Position numbers and translations under genes: made by a program. This document shows positions 17,152 to 25,951 of a stretch of 64,000 bases of DNA, in pieces. The stretch comes from Lentibacillus saliphilus (GTDB taxonomy: Bacteria; Bacillota; Bacilli; Bacillales; Amphibacillaceae): positions 186,001-250,000 of the forward strand of contig NZ_JABJXD010000004.1 of the NCBI RefSeq assembly GCF_019093865.1. Direction: 5' to 3'. Numbering within the stretch: position 1 is the first letter of the stretch; every line of letters begins with the position of its first letter. Under the pieces are notes generated by a model. That model searched no databases, was not told the DNA's origin, and saw only the letters and a program-made list of their open reading frames with translations.

Positions 17152-17910
17152 ATGAAATTAAAGGGTAAGGTTGCTGTCGTAACAGGTGCAGGCTCTGGTA
17201 TGGGTGAAGCCATTGCGTTATTGTACGCAAAGGAAGGTGCTAATGTCATTGTGGCAGATCTCAATGAAGAAACTGCCAATAAGGTGACGGAAGCGATTAA
17301 GCAGGCTGGCGGCGAAGCCATTGCTGTTGTAGCCGATGTATCTAAGGAATCTGATGTGCAAAACATGATCGATACAGCTGTTGATCATTATGGAACAGTA
17401 GACATTCTCGTCAATAATGCTGGTATTATGGATAACTTTATTCCAGCAGGCAACGTTACAGATGAGCATTGGGACCGAATCATTAACGTCAATTTAACGT
17501 CAGTCATGCGCACAACCCGAAAAGTGCTACCGATCTTTTTAGAAAAGAAAAGCGGCATTATTATCAACAACTCCTCTGTAGGTGCATTAAACGGGTCTAG
17601 AGCAGGGGCAGCTTATACGGCGTCCAAGCATGCTGTGACGGGATTTACGAAAAACGTCGCGTTTATGTATGCAATGGATGGCATTCGTTGTAACGCCATC
17701 GCTCCAGGTGGAGTAGAAACGAATATCAGCACGTCGATTAATGCACCAGATGAATTTGGCATGGGACGCGTCATGAGTGGCGTTAATAACAATCCTCGAA
17801 ATGGACAGTCTGAGGAAATTGCAACGATAGCGCTATTTTTAGCAACAGATGATTCAAGCTTCGTCAACGGTGTCAGCATTGCAGCTGATGGCGGCTGGAC
17901 AGCTTATTAA
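17152..17910 (+). CDS. Short-chain dehydrogenase/reductase
   Basis: A 252-residue classical SDR. The Rossmann motif TGAGSGMG (about 11-18), NNAG, the catalytic Ser in NNSSVGAL, and YTASK with Tyr and Lys are all in place. FabG-, glucose dehydrogenase- and acetoin reductase-like activities are all possible. ATG at 17152 follows GGAGG (17138-17142); the TTG at 17146 is too close to it. Transcription starts from the promoter at 17078-17106 and ends at a 17 bp terminator stem. Confidence 0.88.
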   Translation: MKLKGKVAVVTGAGSGMGEAIALLYAKEGANVIVADLNEETANKVTEAIKQAGGEAIAVVADVSKESDVQNMIDTAVDHYGTVDILVNNAGIMDNFIPAGNVTDEHWDRIINVNLTSVMRTTRKVLPIFLEKKSGIIINNSSVGALNGSRAGAAYTASKHAVTGFTKNVAFMYAMDGIRCNAIAPGGVETNISTSINAPDEFGMGRVMSGVNNNPRNGQSEEIATIALFLATDDSSFVNGVSIAADGGWTAY

Positions 17911-17930
17911 CGATTATTATAAAGCAAGCG

Positions 17931-17981
17931 CTCATATCACATGCCATGATTATGAAATGGCATGTGATGTGAGTCTTTTTT
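17931..17981 (+). terminator. Strong terminator of the SDR gene
   Basis: A 17 bp stem (17931-17947 with 17957-17973, one G-U) around a 9-base loop, then TCTTTTTTT. Confidence 0.9.
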
Positions 17982-18009
17982 TGAATTGGTCAGGCACAAC
18001 TGAGGATAA

Positions 18010-18078
18010 ATCGGTGAAACACACGCCCGAATCGGCAAGTCCCGAGGATAAATCGGCGAAACATGCGTCTGAATCGGC
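18010..18078. repeat. 21 bp phased ATCGG array, four units
   Basis: ATCGG anchors start at 18010, 18031, 18052 and 18073, exactly 21 bases apart, mostly continuing as ATCGGYGAAAC. The same motif and step recur at 33398-33466. Confidence 0.7.
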
Positions 18079-18139
18079 GGCCCACATACACCATTCTCCC
18101 CCTCTAAATAAATATTAACATCTTTCCACATATCTCCCA

Positions 18140-18167
18140 TTACATTCCGTTAACTTTTTGTTATGAT
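18140..18167 (+). promoter_or_regulatory. Candidate promoter of fni
   Basis: TTACAT (18140-18145), 16 bp, TATGAT (18162-18167), about 110 bases upstream of the ATG. Confidence 0.4.
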
Positions 18168-18276
18168 GAAAGTTACGGATGTTTATTTTGTGACGTTCAG
18201 TAATTTCAAAATAACAACAACTCAATAACCGTATATAACCGTATATTACATATTAAAAGCAAAAGGATGTGCGCGC

Positions 18277-19326
18277 ATGGTACAAGAGATTAACAAGCGA
18301 AAAACAGAACATATTCATCTATGTCTAACAGAAAATGTTGAAGGGGTTAATAAGTCGACTGGTCTGGAAGGCATTTCCTTTATACATAATGCACTACCAG
18401 AAATCAATTTTTCCGATATTGATTTGCGGACGACGTTTCTCGGCAAGCAATTGAAGGCGCCTTTTCTCGTCAGCTCAATGACAGGTGGCTCTGAGCTCGC
18501 GACGACGATTAATCAAAACCTTGCTAAGGCAGCTGAGCAAAAAGGCTGGGTAATGGCGCTTGGATCAACACGTGCGTTCGTGGAAAGCGATGCGCACAAG
18601 GATTCCTTCACTGTAAAAGAATTAGCACCGAGTGTTCCGCTCATTGCCAATCTCGGAGCAGTGCAGTTGAATTATGGCTATGGCGTCGATGAGTGTCAGA
18701 CGATCATTGATAAAACGGGAGCTGATTCCCTCGTTCTTCATTTGAACAGTCTGCAGGAGATCGTTCAGGATGAAGGAGATTTGAACTTTGCAGATCTCCT
18801 TCCGAAAATAGAAAAGATCTGCCGTACACTTGATGTGCCAGTCGGTGCTAAGGAAGTCGGTTTTGGCATTGATGGCACGGTTGCACAAAAGTTATATGAT
18901 GCGGGTATTGCGTACATTGATGTTGCTGGTGCCGGCGGGACGTCATGGAGTCAGGTGGAAAAATTACGTTCTCAAGACCCATTACGAAAAGCTGCTGCTG
19001 AAGCGTTCAACGGCTGGGGTATTCCAACAAAGGACTGCATTGTGTCGGTAAAAAAACATGTTGATGGCGTTCCGGTTGTTGCCAGTGGTGGTATGAAAAC
19101 GGGTGTTGATGCAGCGAAAGCCATCACGATCGGAGCGGATATTGTCGGTTTTGCGCGTTCGCTTTTAGAGGCTGCCACCAAATCAGATGAGGCTGTTATC
19201 CAAGTGATGGAGCAAATTGAGTTCGAGTTAAAAATGACAATGTTCGGCATCGGTGCGCGCACGCTTGAGGATCTGAAAAACACACAGCGTGTAGAAATTA
19301 TGGGCACATCATTATTGGGAAAATAG
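18277..19326 (+). CDS. fni: Type 2 isopentenyl-diphosphate isomerase
   Basis: A 349-residue FMN- and NADPH-dependent enzyme converting isopentenyl to dimethylallyl diphosphate. Diagnostic features: NKRKTEHI near the N-terminus, APFLVSSMTGG, IANLGAVQLNYG, GAGGTSWSQVE and the flavin-phosphate motif ASGGMKTGVDAAK with GADIVGFAR. Length fits the family. It supplies isoprenoid precursors for undecaprenol, quinones and carotenoids. ATG at 18277 with AAAAGGATG upstream. Single gene followed by a long hairpin terminator. Confidence 0.95.
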   Translation: MVQEINKRKTEHIHLCLTENVEGVNKSTGLEGISFIHNALPEINFSDIDLRTTFLGKQLKAPFLVSSMTGGSELATTINQNLAKAAEQKGWVMALGSTRAFVESDAHKDSFTVKELAPSVPLIANLGAVQLNYGYGVDECQTIIDKTGADSLVLHLNSLQEIVQDEGDLNFADLLPKIEKICRTLDVPVGAKEVGFGIDGTVAQKLYDAGIAYIDVAGAGGTSWSQVEKLRSQDPLRKAAAEAFNGWGIPTKDCIVSVKKHVDGVPVVASGGMKTGVDAAKAITIGADIVGFARSLLEAATKSDEAVIQVMEQIEFELKMTMFGIGARTLEDLKNTQRVEIMGTSLLGK

Positions 19327-19402
19327 ATGATTGCATTTAAAGAACCTCTTATTAAAGAGAGGGTCTTTACCAATAGAAGATCGTAGTCCAGTTTAAATGT
19401 AG

Positions 19403-19436
19403 GGAAAAGGAGCTGATATTGCATCAGCTCCTTTTC
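19403..19436. terminator. Hairpin terminator after fni
   Basis: GGAAAAGGAGCTGAT/ATCAGCTCCTTTTCC perfect 15 bp stem with a 5-base loop; the T-rich 3' arm can serve as the U tract. Confidence 0.65.
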
Positions 19437-19585
19437 CATGTTTAAAGACATATTTTAATCCAACATTGTGAAGCGATAAACGTTGTAAAACCAAGCGAAT
19501 GAATCGTTATTTCACATGTGAGCACAATGCTATTATAGAGCCCAGGTCTGTGCTAAAATAGCAAACAGAAATGAGGTGCTTATAA

Positions 19586-20317
19586 ATGAAAATAGAAGTT
19601 TGGTCCGACTTTGTTTGTCCATTTTGTTATATTGGCAAACGTCGTCTTGAACAGGCATTAGAGGCTTTTCCACATCGAGATCATGTTCACATTGAATATA
19701 AAAGCTACGAATTAGCCCCTGAATCAAAAACCGTAACCGATAAAAACATTCATGAAGCCTTGGCTGAAAAGTATCATATACCTGTTGAGCAGGCGAAAGC
19801 CATGAATGAACAGATCGGTGCTCAAGCGAAGGAGGTTGGTTTAACCTATCATTTCGATGACATGAAGCCTGTTAACACGTTTGATGCCCATCGCTTAGCT
19901 AAATTTGCAGAATCACATGGCAAAGGTCGTGAAATGACTGAGCGCATACTAAGAGCTTATTTTATAGAATCAGAACTGATCAGTGACCATAACACGTTGG
20001 CAAGGCTCGCAAAAGAAGTCGGTTTGGATGAAGCTGCTGTCTTGGATATGCTGCAGTCTGAAAAGTACACACCGAAAGTACGTGCAGATCAGTTGACCGC
20101 CCGAGAAATGGGTGTTGAAGGTGTCCCGTTTTTCGTCTTCAATGAAAAATACGCTGTATCTGGTGCTCAACCTCAGGAAGCATTTACAGAAGTGTTAGAA
20201 ACAGTTTGGCAGGAGGAGCGAGATCGACCTGTTCTCAATACCTTAAACCCTAAATCCTCAAAGACTTCATACTGTACAGGAGATAGCTGCGAAGTCGATA
20301 TGAACGATAATGAATAA
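19586..20317 (+). CDS. DsbA-family oxidoreductase, FrnE-like
   Basis: A 243-residue thioredoxin-fold protein without signal peptide, so cytosolic. WSDFVCPFCYIGKRRLE holds the CPFC active site in strand 1; the helical insert and GVEGVPFFVFNEKYAVSGAQP (cis-Pro loop) are typical of the FrnE group. The C-terminus adds CTGDSC, a CX4C pair; Deinococcus FrnE also uses a CX4C beside its CXXC. It probably acts as a disulfide isomerase or in oxidative-stress defence. ATG at 19586 after GAGGTG. Confidence 0.85.
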   Translation: MKIEVWSDFVCPFCYIGKRRLEQALEAFPHRDHVHIEYKSYELAPESKTVTDKNIHEALAEKYHIPVEQAKAMNEQIGAQAKEVGLTYHFDDMKPVNTFDAHRLAKFAESHGKGREMTERILRAYFIESELISDHNTLARLAKEVGLDEAAVLDMLQSEKYTPKVRADQLTAREMGVEGVPFFVFNEKYAVSGAQPQEAFTEVLETVWQEERDRPVLNTLNPKSSKTSYCTGDSCEVDMNDNE

Positions 20318-20337
20318 TGTGATATACCTTGCAAAAG

Positions 20338-20384
20338 ACCAGCATTCCATAAGGGTGGTGACAGCCTTATGGATGCTGGTTTTT
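20338..20384 (+). terminator. Terminator of the FrnE-like gene
   Basis: ACCAGCAT-CCATAAGG pairs with CCTTATGG-ATGCTGGT (one bulged T), then TTTTTG. Confidence 0.85.
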
Positions 20385-20531
20385 GTTATGGAGAATTTGT
20401 TCGGAGCAGTTCAGGTGTAAACTTGTGACTCTCAAATGTTAATTTCATCGATTTCCGCATCACACCACTCATTCATTTCCTACGCCATTCTCACTGTTCA
20501 CAAGTTTTTCCACTTAAATACCCTTTGTATA
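20385..20531. other. Intergenic stretch upstream of the Fur-controlled operon
   Basis: No feature recognised in these 147 bases. Confidence 0.3.
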
Positions 20532-20591
20532 TTGCAGGGGTTATTTTGGTGTGCTATACTTTACTCTGAAGCTAATTGATAATGAATATCA
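20532..20591 (+). promoter_or_regulatory. Promoter with Fur box for yclNOPQ-like genes
   Basis: TTGCAG (20532-20537), 17 bp, TATACT (20555-20560). TGATAATGAATATCA (20577-20591) matches the 7-1-7 Fur box TGATAATNATTATCA with one mismatch, continuing into ATTATTAATTAG. The box lies just downstream of the expected start site, where bound Fur would block elongation or clearance under iron-replete conditions. Confidence 0.8.
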
Positions 20592-20655
20592 TTATTAATT
20601 AGAAGGCTTTTCTATTAATAATCATTAAAAATAAGCTAAGGATGGTTGGCAGTCT

Positions 20656-21609
20656 ATGAAATTGCGATACTTGGTCCCTTTACTTTTCATATTATCAGTT
20701 GTTTCAATTTTCATAGGTGTGTCCAACGTATCGCCACTGGATATCTTCCATTTAACGGATATACAACTGGAAATACTACTGGTCAGTCGAATTCCGAGGC
20801 TTTTAAGCATTCTCATTGCCGGCATGAGCATGAGCATATCGGGGTTAATTATGCAGCAGCTGTCTCATAATAAATTTGTTTCCCCGACAACAGCAGGGAC
20901 GATGGATTCAGCACGGTTAGGTGTTCTCGTATCATTGATGGTTTTCACAGCAGCAAGCCCTTTGCAAAAAATCATCGTGTCATTTGCCTTTGCGTTATTA
21001 GGCACATTCATCTTTATGAAAATCCTTGAAAAAATTAAATTCAAAGATGCCGTCTTTATTCCGCTTGTTGGCTTAATGTTTGGAAACATTATTAGTTCTA
21101 TCGCTACGTTTTTTGCCTATCGCAATGACTTGATTCAAAATATGTCATCGTGGATGCAGGGCGATTTTTCAATGATTATGAGTGGCAATTATGAAATGAT
21201 GTATATCAGTATTCCGGTTCTTATTTTTGCTTACTTATACGCTAATAAGTTTACGATTGCTGGCATGGGCGAAGACTTCTCTAAAAATCTTGGATTAAAC
21301 TATCGACAAGTTGTGAATCTCGGATTAATGATCGTTGCCTTGATCACCGCGTCCGTCGTATTAACAGTAGGCGTCATTCCGTTTCTGGGCTTGATTATTC
21401 CTAACATCGTCACCATTTATCAAGGCGATCATTTGAAGAAGAGCTTGATCCATACAGCATTACTTGGTGCAATATTTGTCCTGATATGTGACATTATCGG
21501 TCGCGTTTTGATTTATCCATACGAGATTCCGATTAGTTTAACAGTTGGTGTTATTGGAAGCGCCATATTCATGTATTTACTCATAAGGAGACGGAAATAT
21601 GGGCTATAA
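20656..21609 (+). CDS. yclN: Siderophore ABC transporter permease (YclN-like)
   Basis: A 317-residue FecCD-family permease with about nine transmembrane helices, first of a four-gene iron-uptake operon. RIPRLLSILIAGMSMSISGLIMQQL is the conserved FecCD segment; GVIPFLGLIIPNI near the end is the coupling region for the ATPase. Together with the downstream permease, ATPase and binding protein it matches YclNOPQ of B. subtilis, which imports petrobactin-type siderophores. ATG with AAGGATGG upstream. It overlaps the next gene by 11 bases. Confidence 0.85.
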   Translation: MKLRYLVPLLFILSVVSIFIGVSNVSPLDIFHLTDIQLEILLVSRIPRLLSILIAGMSMSISGLIMQQLSHNKFVSPTTAGTMDSARLGVLVSLMVFTAASPLQKIIVSFAFALLGTFIFMKILEKIKFKDAVFIPLVGLMFGNIISSIATFFAYRNDLIQNMSSWMQGDFSMIMSGNYEMMYISIPVLIFAYLYANKFTIAGMGEDFSKNLGLNYRQVVNLGLMIVALITASVVLTVGVIPFLGLIIPNIVTIYQGDHLKKSLIHTALLGAIFVLICDIIGRVLIYPYEIPISLTVGVIGSAIFMYLLIRRRKYGL

Positions 21610-22549
21610 GAAAAAGGTTATCGTCTTAGCCGTCGTTGCAGCATTGTTGGCGCTCTTATATGTTTTCTATGATTTGTCTGGCAATATAAGCTACATACTT
21701 CCGAGACGCATCATAAAAGTCATCGCAATTATTTTAACAGGTGGCGCGATCGCGTTTGCAACGACCGTCTTTATGACGATTACGAACAATAGAATTTTGA
21801 CGCCTAGTGTACTCGGACTTGATTCGCTTTATTTACTGATTCAGACCGTTGTGATCTTTGTATTCGGCTCACGCTCGCTCGTAATGATGAATAGCCAAAT
21901 CAATTACTTATTGTCGATTGGTATTATGGTTGTTTTCTCGCTATTACTCTATCAATTTCTTTTTCGTGGTGAGGGCAACAACGTTTACTTTTTACTTTTA
22001 ATTGGGATCATTCTCGGTACGTTTTTTAATAGCTTTACGTCATTCATGCAAGTGTTAATCGATCCGAATGAATTTATGGTTGCTCAGGACCGGATGTTTG
22101 CCAGTATTAATAACGTTAATTCGGATCTCGTTTATTTATCCATCGGTCTTATTGCGCTGATGATACTTTATTTTCTCAAGTATTATAAATACCTTGATGT
22201 GATGCAGCTCGGTCGTGATCAAGCGATTAATCTAGGTGTACCTTATGACAAAGTTGTTAAGCATCTTTTAATTGTCGTAGCAGTTCTGATTTCAATTGCA
22301 ACGGCACTGATAGGACCGATTACATTCCTTGGATTGCTCGTAGTTAATGTAGCATATGAATTTTTGAAAACATATCGTCACATGTATTTAATTCTCGGAT
22401 CCGTATTAATCAGCATCATTGCCCTTCTTGGTGGCCAGTTTATCGTCGAAAAAATATTTACATTCCAAACGACGATCAGTGTCATTATTAACTTTGTTGG
22501 CGGAATCTACTTTATATATCTTTTGTTAAAGGAGAATAAAGCATGGTAA
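21599..22549 (+). CDS. yclO: Siderophore ABC transporter permease (YclO-like)
   Basis: Second FecCD permease, 316 residues, forming the heterodimeric channel with the preceding gene product. It is strongly hydrophobic with GPITFLGLLVVNVAYE as ATPase-contacting stretch. ATG at 21599 follows AAGGAG inside the end of the upstream gene, which indicates translational coupling. It overlaps the ATPase gene by seven bases. Confidence 0.85.
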   Translation: MGYKKKVIVLAVVAALLALLYVFYDLSGNISYILPRRIIKVIAIILTGGAIAFATTVFMTITNNRILTPSVLGLDSLYLLIQTVVIFVFGSRSLVMMNSQINYLLSIGIMVVFSLLLYQFLFRGEGNNVYFLLLIGIILGTFFNSFTSFMQVLIDPNEFMVAQDRMFASINNVNSDLVYLSIGLIALMILYFLKYYKYLDVMQLGRDQAINLGVPYDKVVKHLLIVVAVLISIATALIGPITFLGLLVVNVAYEFLKTYRHMYLILGSVLISIIALLGGQFIVEKIFTFQTTISVIINFVGGIYFIYLLLKENKAW

Positions 22550-23298
22550 ACATCAGAAACGTGTTCAAGTCGTACAATGACAAAAAAGTAATAGAAGATG
22601 TATCTGTGTCAATTGAAAAAGGAACGATTACCTCGTTTATTGGTCCGAACGGTGCGGGAAAAAGTACGTTAATTTCAATGGTTAGTCGACTCATTTCGAA
22701 GGACAATGGTGACATATCGATTGATGGTCAAGACATTATGAAGACGAAGAACAATGAACTTGCTAAGAAGATATCCATTTTAAAACAGTCTAATGCCATC
22801 AATCTTAAATTAACGGTACGCGAGCTCGTATCATTCGGACGCTTTCCTTACTCACAAGGGAAATTAACTGCAGAGGATGAAATGAAGGTAGATGAAGCAA
22901 TTCACTATATGGAGCTTGAGGATATGGCTGATAAATATATCGATGAGTTAAGTGGTGGTCAGCGGCAACGGGCTCATATTGCGATGGTCATCGCTCAAGA
23001 TACGGAATACATCATGCTGGATGAACCGCTCAATAACCTTGATATGCGGCATTCTGTACAAATTATGAAGACATTGCGCCGCCTTGTCGATGAGCTGGGA
23101 AAAACCGTGATCATCGTCATTCACGATATTAATTTTGCTTCCTGTTACTCAGATAATATCGTCGCACTAAAGGATGGCAAAGTTGTGAAGCAAGGTCGGG
23201 CATGTGATGTGATTGATCAATGTGTTTTAAAAGACATTTATGACATGGATATTGATATTAAACATGTCGATGACAAACGCATTTGTGTTTATTTTTAA
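22543..23298 (+). CDS. yclP: Siderophore ABC transporter ATPase (YclP-like)
   Basis: A 251-residue ABC ATPase: Walker A GPNGAGKST (about 33-41), signature LSGGQRQRAHIAM, Walker B YIMLDEPLNNLD and the switch His in IVIHDINFA. It energises the YclN/YclO pair. ATG at 22543 after AAAGGAG, overlapping the previous stop. The binding-protein gene comes next after a 287-base gap. Confidence 0.92.
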   Translation: MVNIRNVFKSYNDKKVIEDVSVSIEKGTITSFIGPNGAGKSTLISMVSRLISKDNGDISIDGQDIMKTKNNELAKKISILKQSNAINLKLTVRELVSFGRFPYSQGKLTAEDEMKVDEAIHYMELEDMADKYIDELSGGQRQRAHIAMVIAQDTEYIMLDEPLNNLDMRHSVQIMKTLRRLVDELGKTVIIVIHDINFASCYSDNIVALKDGKVVKQGRACDVIDQCVLKDIYDMDIDIKHVDDKRICVYF

Positions 23299-23585
23299 AT
23301 CCTGGTTGTATACGGGTGTCGAATCGGATATAAAAAAGGTCCCACATGCAATGGTCATAGCCGCACAGCTCATTCCATTACAAGGGAACCTCTCACAGAT
23401 TAGTGTACCCTATTTTTTCGATAAGGTAAATTAGATCATTCTATCGTTAAGACGCTATGTAGGAGGTGAATGACTCTTTTAATCAACGCTCATAACGATA
23501 ATCGACGTTTAAATAGATGACGATTCGTACAACTCTCCGTAGCACCAGTGATGATATATATTTCTATACAAAGGAGTTTTCATAA
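23299..23585. other. Gap between ATPase and binding-protein genes
   Basis: A 287-base gap unusual inside this otherwise overlapping operon. Short frames are present but lack a family resemblance. No second Fur box or clear terminator was seen; a separate promoter for the binding protein may lie near 23550 (GATATATATTTCTATAC). Confidence 0.35.
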
Positions 23586-24560
23586 ATGAAGAAGTTTATA
23601 ATGCTTGTTTTATTAATTGGGTTAGCGATGTTTGCCGCAGCTTGCGGGGACAGTGGAAATAATGACGAGGCTGAAGGAAATGACACGTCAGGAGCGAACA
23701 ATGGAAGTTCTGAAGAAACAGCTTCAACGATTACGGTTGAACATGAGCTAGGCGAAACAGAAGTTGAAGTTAATCCAGAAAAAGTCGTTGTATTTGACTT
23801 AGGTATTCTTGATGCACTTGATCAGCTAGATATTGACGTTGTTGGTTTACCGAAATCAGTCATTCCTGGATACTTGAATAAATATGAGAGCGATGATTAT
23901 GCCAATGTTGGTAGTTTGCACGAACCAGATTTTGAAAAGCTAGCTGAAATTGATCCCGATCTGATTATTATTTCTGGACGTGCATCAGCATCATATGACC
24001 AGTTAAGCGAATTGGCGCCAACTGTATTTCTCGGTGTTGATGCAACGCGTTATATAGACTCATTCAAGGAAAATATGCACACACTTGGCAAGATTTTTGA
24101 TAGAGAAGCGGATATTGAAGAAGCATTGGCAAGCATTGACGCCTCTGTTGAAGAATTGAATAAAAAGGCACAAGCAGCTGACAAAAAAGGCTTAATCATT
24201 TTAGCGAATGACGATAAGATTAGTGCATATGGGCCGAACTCTCGTTTTGGACTCATTCATGATGTATTCGGTGTCCCAGCTTCTGATGAAAACATTGACG
24301 CATCGACGCACGGCATGAACGTATCATTCGAATATGTGATGGAGCAAAATCCAGATAAGCTGTATGTGATTGATCGCAGTGCTGCAATAAATGATGGCTC
24401 ATCAGCCGAGCAAATCGTGGAAAATAAGCTCGTCAAAAACACAACCGCATTTAAAGAAGACCAAATTTACTACTTAAGCGCCGACGTATGGTATTTGGCA
24501 GGCGGAGGACTTCAATCCGTCCAGCAAATGGTCGATGAAATAGCAGCAAGCTATGAATAA
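23586..24560 (+). CDS. yclQ: Siderophore-binding lipoprotein (YclQ-like)
   Basis: A 324-residue extracellular receptor anchored by lipid at the Cys of MFAAAC, followed by an acidic Asn/Gly linker. The two lobes of a class III binding fold are recognisable (PEKVVVFDLGILDALDQL..., LAEIDPDLIIISGR). VVGLPKSVIPGYLNKY is close to YclQ, the petrobactin and protocatechuate-siderophore receptor of B. subtilis. It feeds the YclNOP channel. ATG with AAAGGAG upstream; followed by a terminator. Confidence 0.88.
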   Translation: MKKFIMLVLLIGLAMFAAACGDSGNNDEAEGNDTSGANNGSSEETASTITVEHELGETEVEVNPEKVVVFDLGILDALDQLDIDVVGLPKSVIPGYLNKYESDDYANVGSLHEPDFEKLAEIDPDLIIISGRASASYDQLSELAPTVFLGVDATRYIDSFKENMHTLGKIFDREADIEEALASIDASVEELNKKAQAADKKGLIILANDDKISAYGPNSRFGLIHDVFGVPASDENIDASTHGMNVSFEYVMEQNPDKLYVIDRSAAINDGSSAEQIVENKLVKNTTAFKEDQIYYLSADVWYLAGGGLQSVQQMVDEIAASYE

Positions 24561-24569
24561 ACAGTGTAT

Positions 24570-24599
24570 AAGCAGTCCATTGATATGGGCTGCTTTTCA
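24570..24599 (+). terminator. Terminator of the siderophore operon
   Basis: AAGCAGTCCAT/ATGGGCTGCTT stem with TGAT loop (one G-U), then TTCATTTTG. Confidence 0.7.
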
Positions 24600-24704
24600 T
24601 TTTGTTGATTCATACCGTTGCATGTCCAGCATATGTGACTTGATTTTTAAACCGTAACTATGTTTGAATGAAAGAACAATACAATGAAATGAGGTTTACG
24701 GTTT

Positions 24705-25406
24705 ATGAAGAAATGGACGGTTTTAATCTTGCTTTCAATGATGTTTCTAGTACTCGCAGCATGCAGTGACAATGATGAAGCGGAGCAGGATCATGCAGAT
24801 AAAGATAATGGATCGGAAGCCAATGCACCAGTTGAAATAAGTGATGAAGAAAAAGTGGACGCGTCAAAGACCGTTCTAACAATAAATGGGACTGAAATTA
24901 AAGGTAAAGCATACAACGCAGTTTATGTTCAAGTCAAAACGTTGTACGGGGCAAACATAACCGATACAGCGCAACTGAAAGAATTAACCATCGAGCTGCT
25001 CACTCAGCAAGAGTTGATCAACCAAGACGCATCGAAGCTCGGGATAAAAGTAACTGAAGAAGAAGCCGAAGAAGAGCTTAAAACATACAAAGAGAAAAAC
25101 GCCGATCAATTCCAAGCAGTCCTAGATCGGTTCCAGCTGTCAGAAGAGGCATTTAAAGAGCAAATGACAGGGGATCTATTGCGAGAAAAATATATTGATG
25201 ATCAGTTTGATGTCAATGTGACGGATGAAGAGATCAAAGCGTTTTATGACCAGCAGTTTGAAGAACAGGACGGCGAGAACATACCAAAATTAGAGGACGT
25301 CCGTAATCAGATCAAAGAAGGCTTGAAAAGTCAAAAAGAGCAAAGCAAAGTCCAAGAACGCGTCAATGTATTGAAGGAAGATGCAGAGATTGAAGTGTTG
25401 ATTTAA
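24705..25406 (+). CDS. SurA/PrsA-like lipoprotein lacking the PPIase domain
   Basis: A 233-residue lipoprotein: signal with lipobox LAAC (Cys20), an acidic spacer, then a SurA-N/trigger-factor-like chaperone domain (VLTINGTEIKGKAYNAVY..., ELLTQQELINQDASKLGI, VTEEEAEEEL). In PrsA the helix VTDEEIKAFYDQQ leads into a parvulin domain; here it runs straight into the C-terminal helix LEDVRNQIKEGLKSQKEQ. The parvulin domain is missing, so it should hold secreted clients outside the membrane without proline isomerisation. ATG after GAGGTTT. Confidence 0.8.
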   Translation: MKKWTVLILLSMMFLVLAACSDNDEAEQDHADKDNGSEANAPVEISDEEKVDASKTVLTINGTEIKGKAYNAVYVQVKTLYGANITDTAQLKELTIELLTQQELINQDASKLGIKVTEEEAEEELKTYKEKNADQFQAVLDRFQLSEEAFKEQMTGDLLREKYIDDQFDVNVTDEEIKAFYDQQFEEQDGENIPKLEDVRNQIKEGLKSQKEQSKVQERVNVLKEDAEIEVLI

Positions 25407-25450
25407 ACTATAGACGTTTTTCTGACACGTTGGCACATTAAAGCACCCAG

Positions 25451-25717
25451 CCGCATAAAACGCAAAGCGCACGCATAAATCGCAAACGCGCCGCATATAT
25501 CGCAAAGCGCACGCATAAATCGCAAACGCGCCGCATAAAACGCAAAGCACACGCATAACTCGCGAACGCGCCGCATAAATCGCAAAGCGCACGCATAAGT
25601 CGCAAACGCGCCGCATATATCACAAAGCGCACGCATAAATCGCAAACGCGCCGCATATAGCGCAAAGCGCACGCATAAATCGCAAACGCGCCGCATATAT
25701 CACAAAGCGCACGCATA
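25451..25717 (+). repeat. 14-unit 20 bp phased CCGCATA/ACGCATA array
   Basis: Anchors alternate CCGCATA and ACGCATA at 25451, 25471, 25491 and so on to 25711, exactly every 20 bases with no slip in 14 units, giving a 40-base dimer. The bases between are also well kept (mostly ATCGCAAAGCG or ATCGCAAACGC), so this array expanded recently. Three minus-strand frames stay open because 20 is not a multiple of 3 and each frame encodes the same 20-residue repeat; none has a ribosome site. It sits between codirectional genes. Confidence 0.9.
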
Positions 25718-25784
25718 TCGCTTGCTGCCCATGCTCATGCAATGCTCATGCACTCAGCAAGCGCCAGTCACGATTAAAAAGCCA

Positions 25785-25824
25785 GCCACACATGACAATC
25801 GGAAATGTCGTGTGTGGTGTTTTT
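25785..25824 (+). terminator. Terminator before murB
   Basis: CCACACATGACA/TGTCGTGTGTGG stem (one A-G step read as wobble) with an 8-base loop and TTTTT. Confidence 0.8.
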
Positions 25825-25898
25825 GTAACAGCACTACATACATTGCATAAAATGATCATGATTCATAACATTTTTGTAACGTGTGATACGACGTGCCG

Positions 25899-25907
25899 TG
25901 CTATAAT
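25899..25907 (+). promoter_or_regulatory. Extended -10 promoter of murB
   Basis: TGC followed by a perfect TATAAT (25902-25907), an extended -10 that can work without a good -35. Confidence 0.5.
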
Positions 25908-25951
25908 ATAAAAGTGGATTTATGTTTGAAAACTGTAAAGGACTGATTAAT

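Noticed and set aside
25290-25716. Three overlapping minus-strand frames of 92-108 codons rich in Cys, Arg and Met
   Set aside because: They are the translation of the 20 bp array in all three frames; no ribosome site and no family resemblance.
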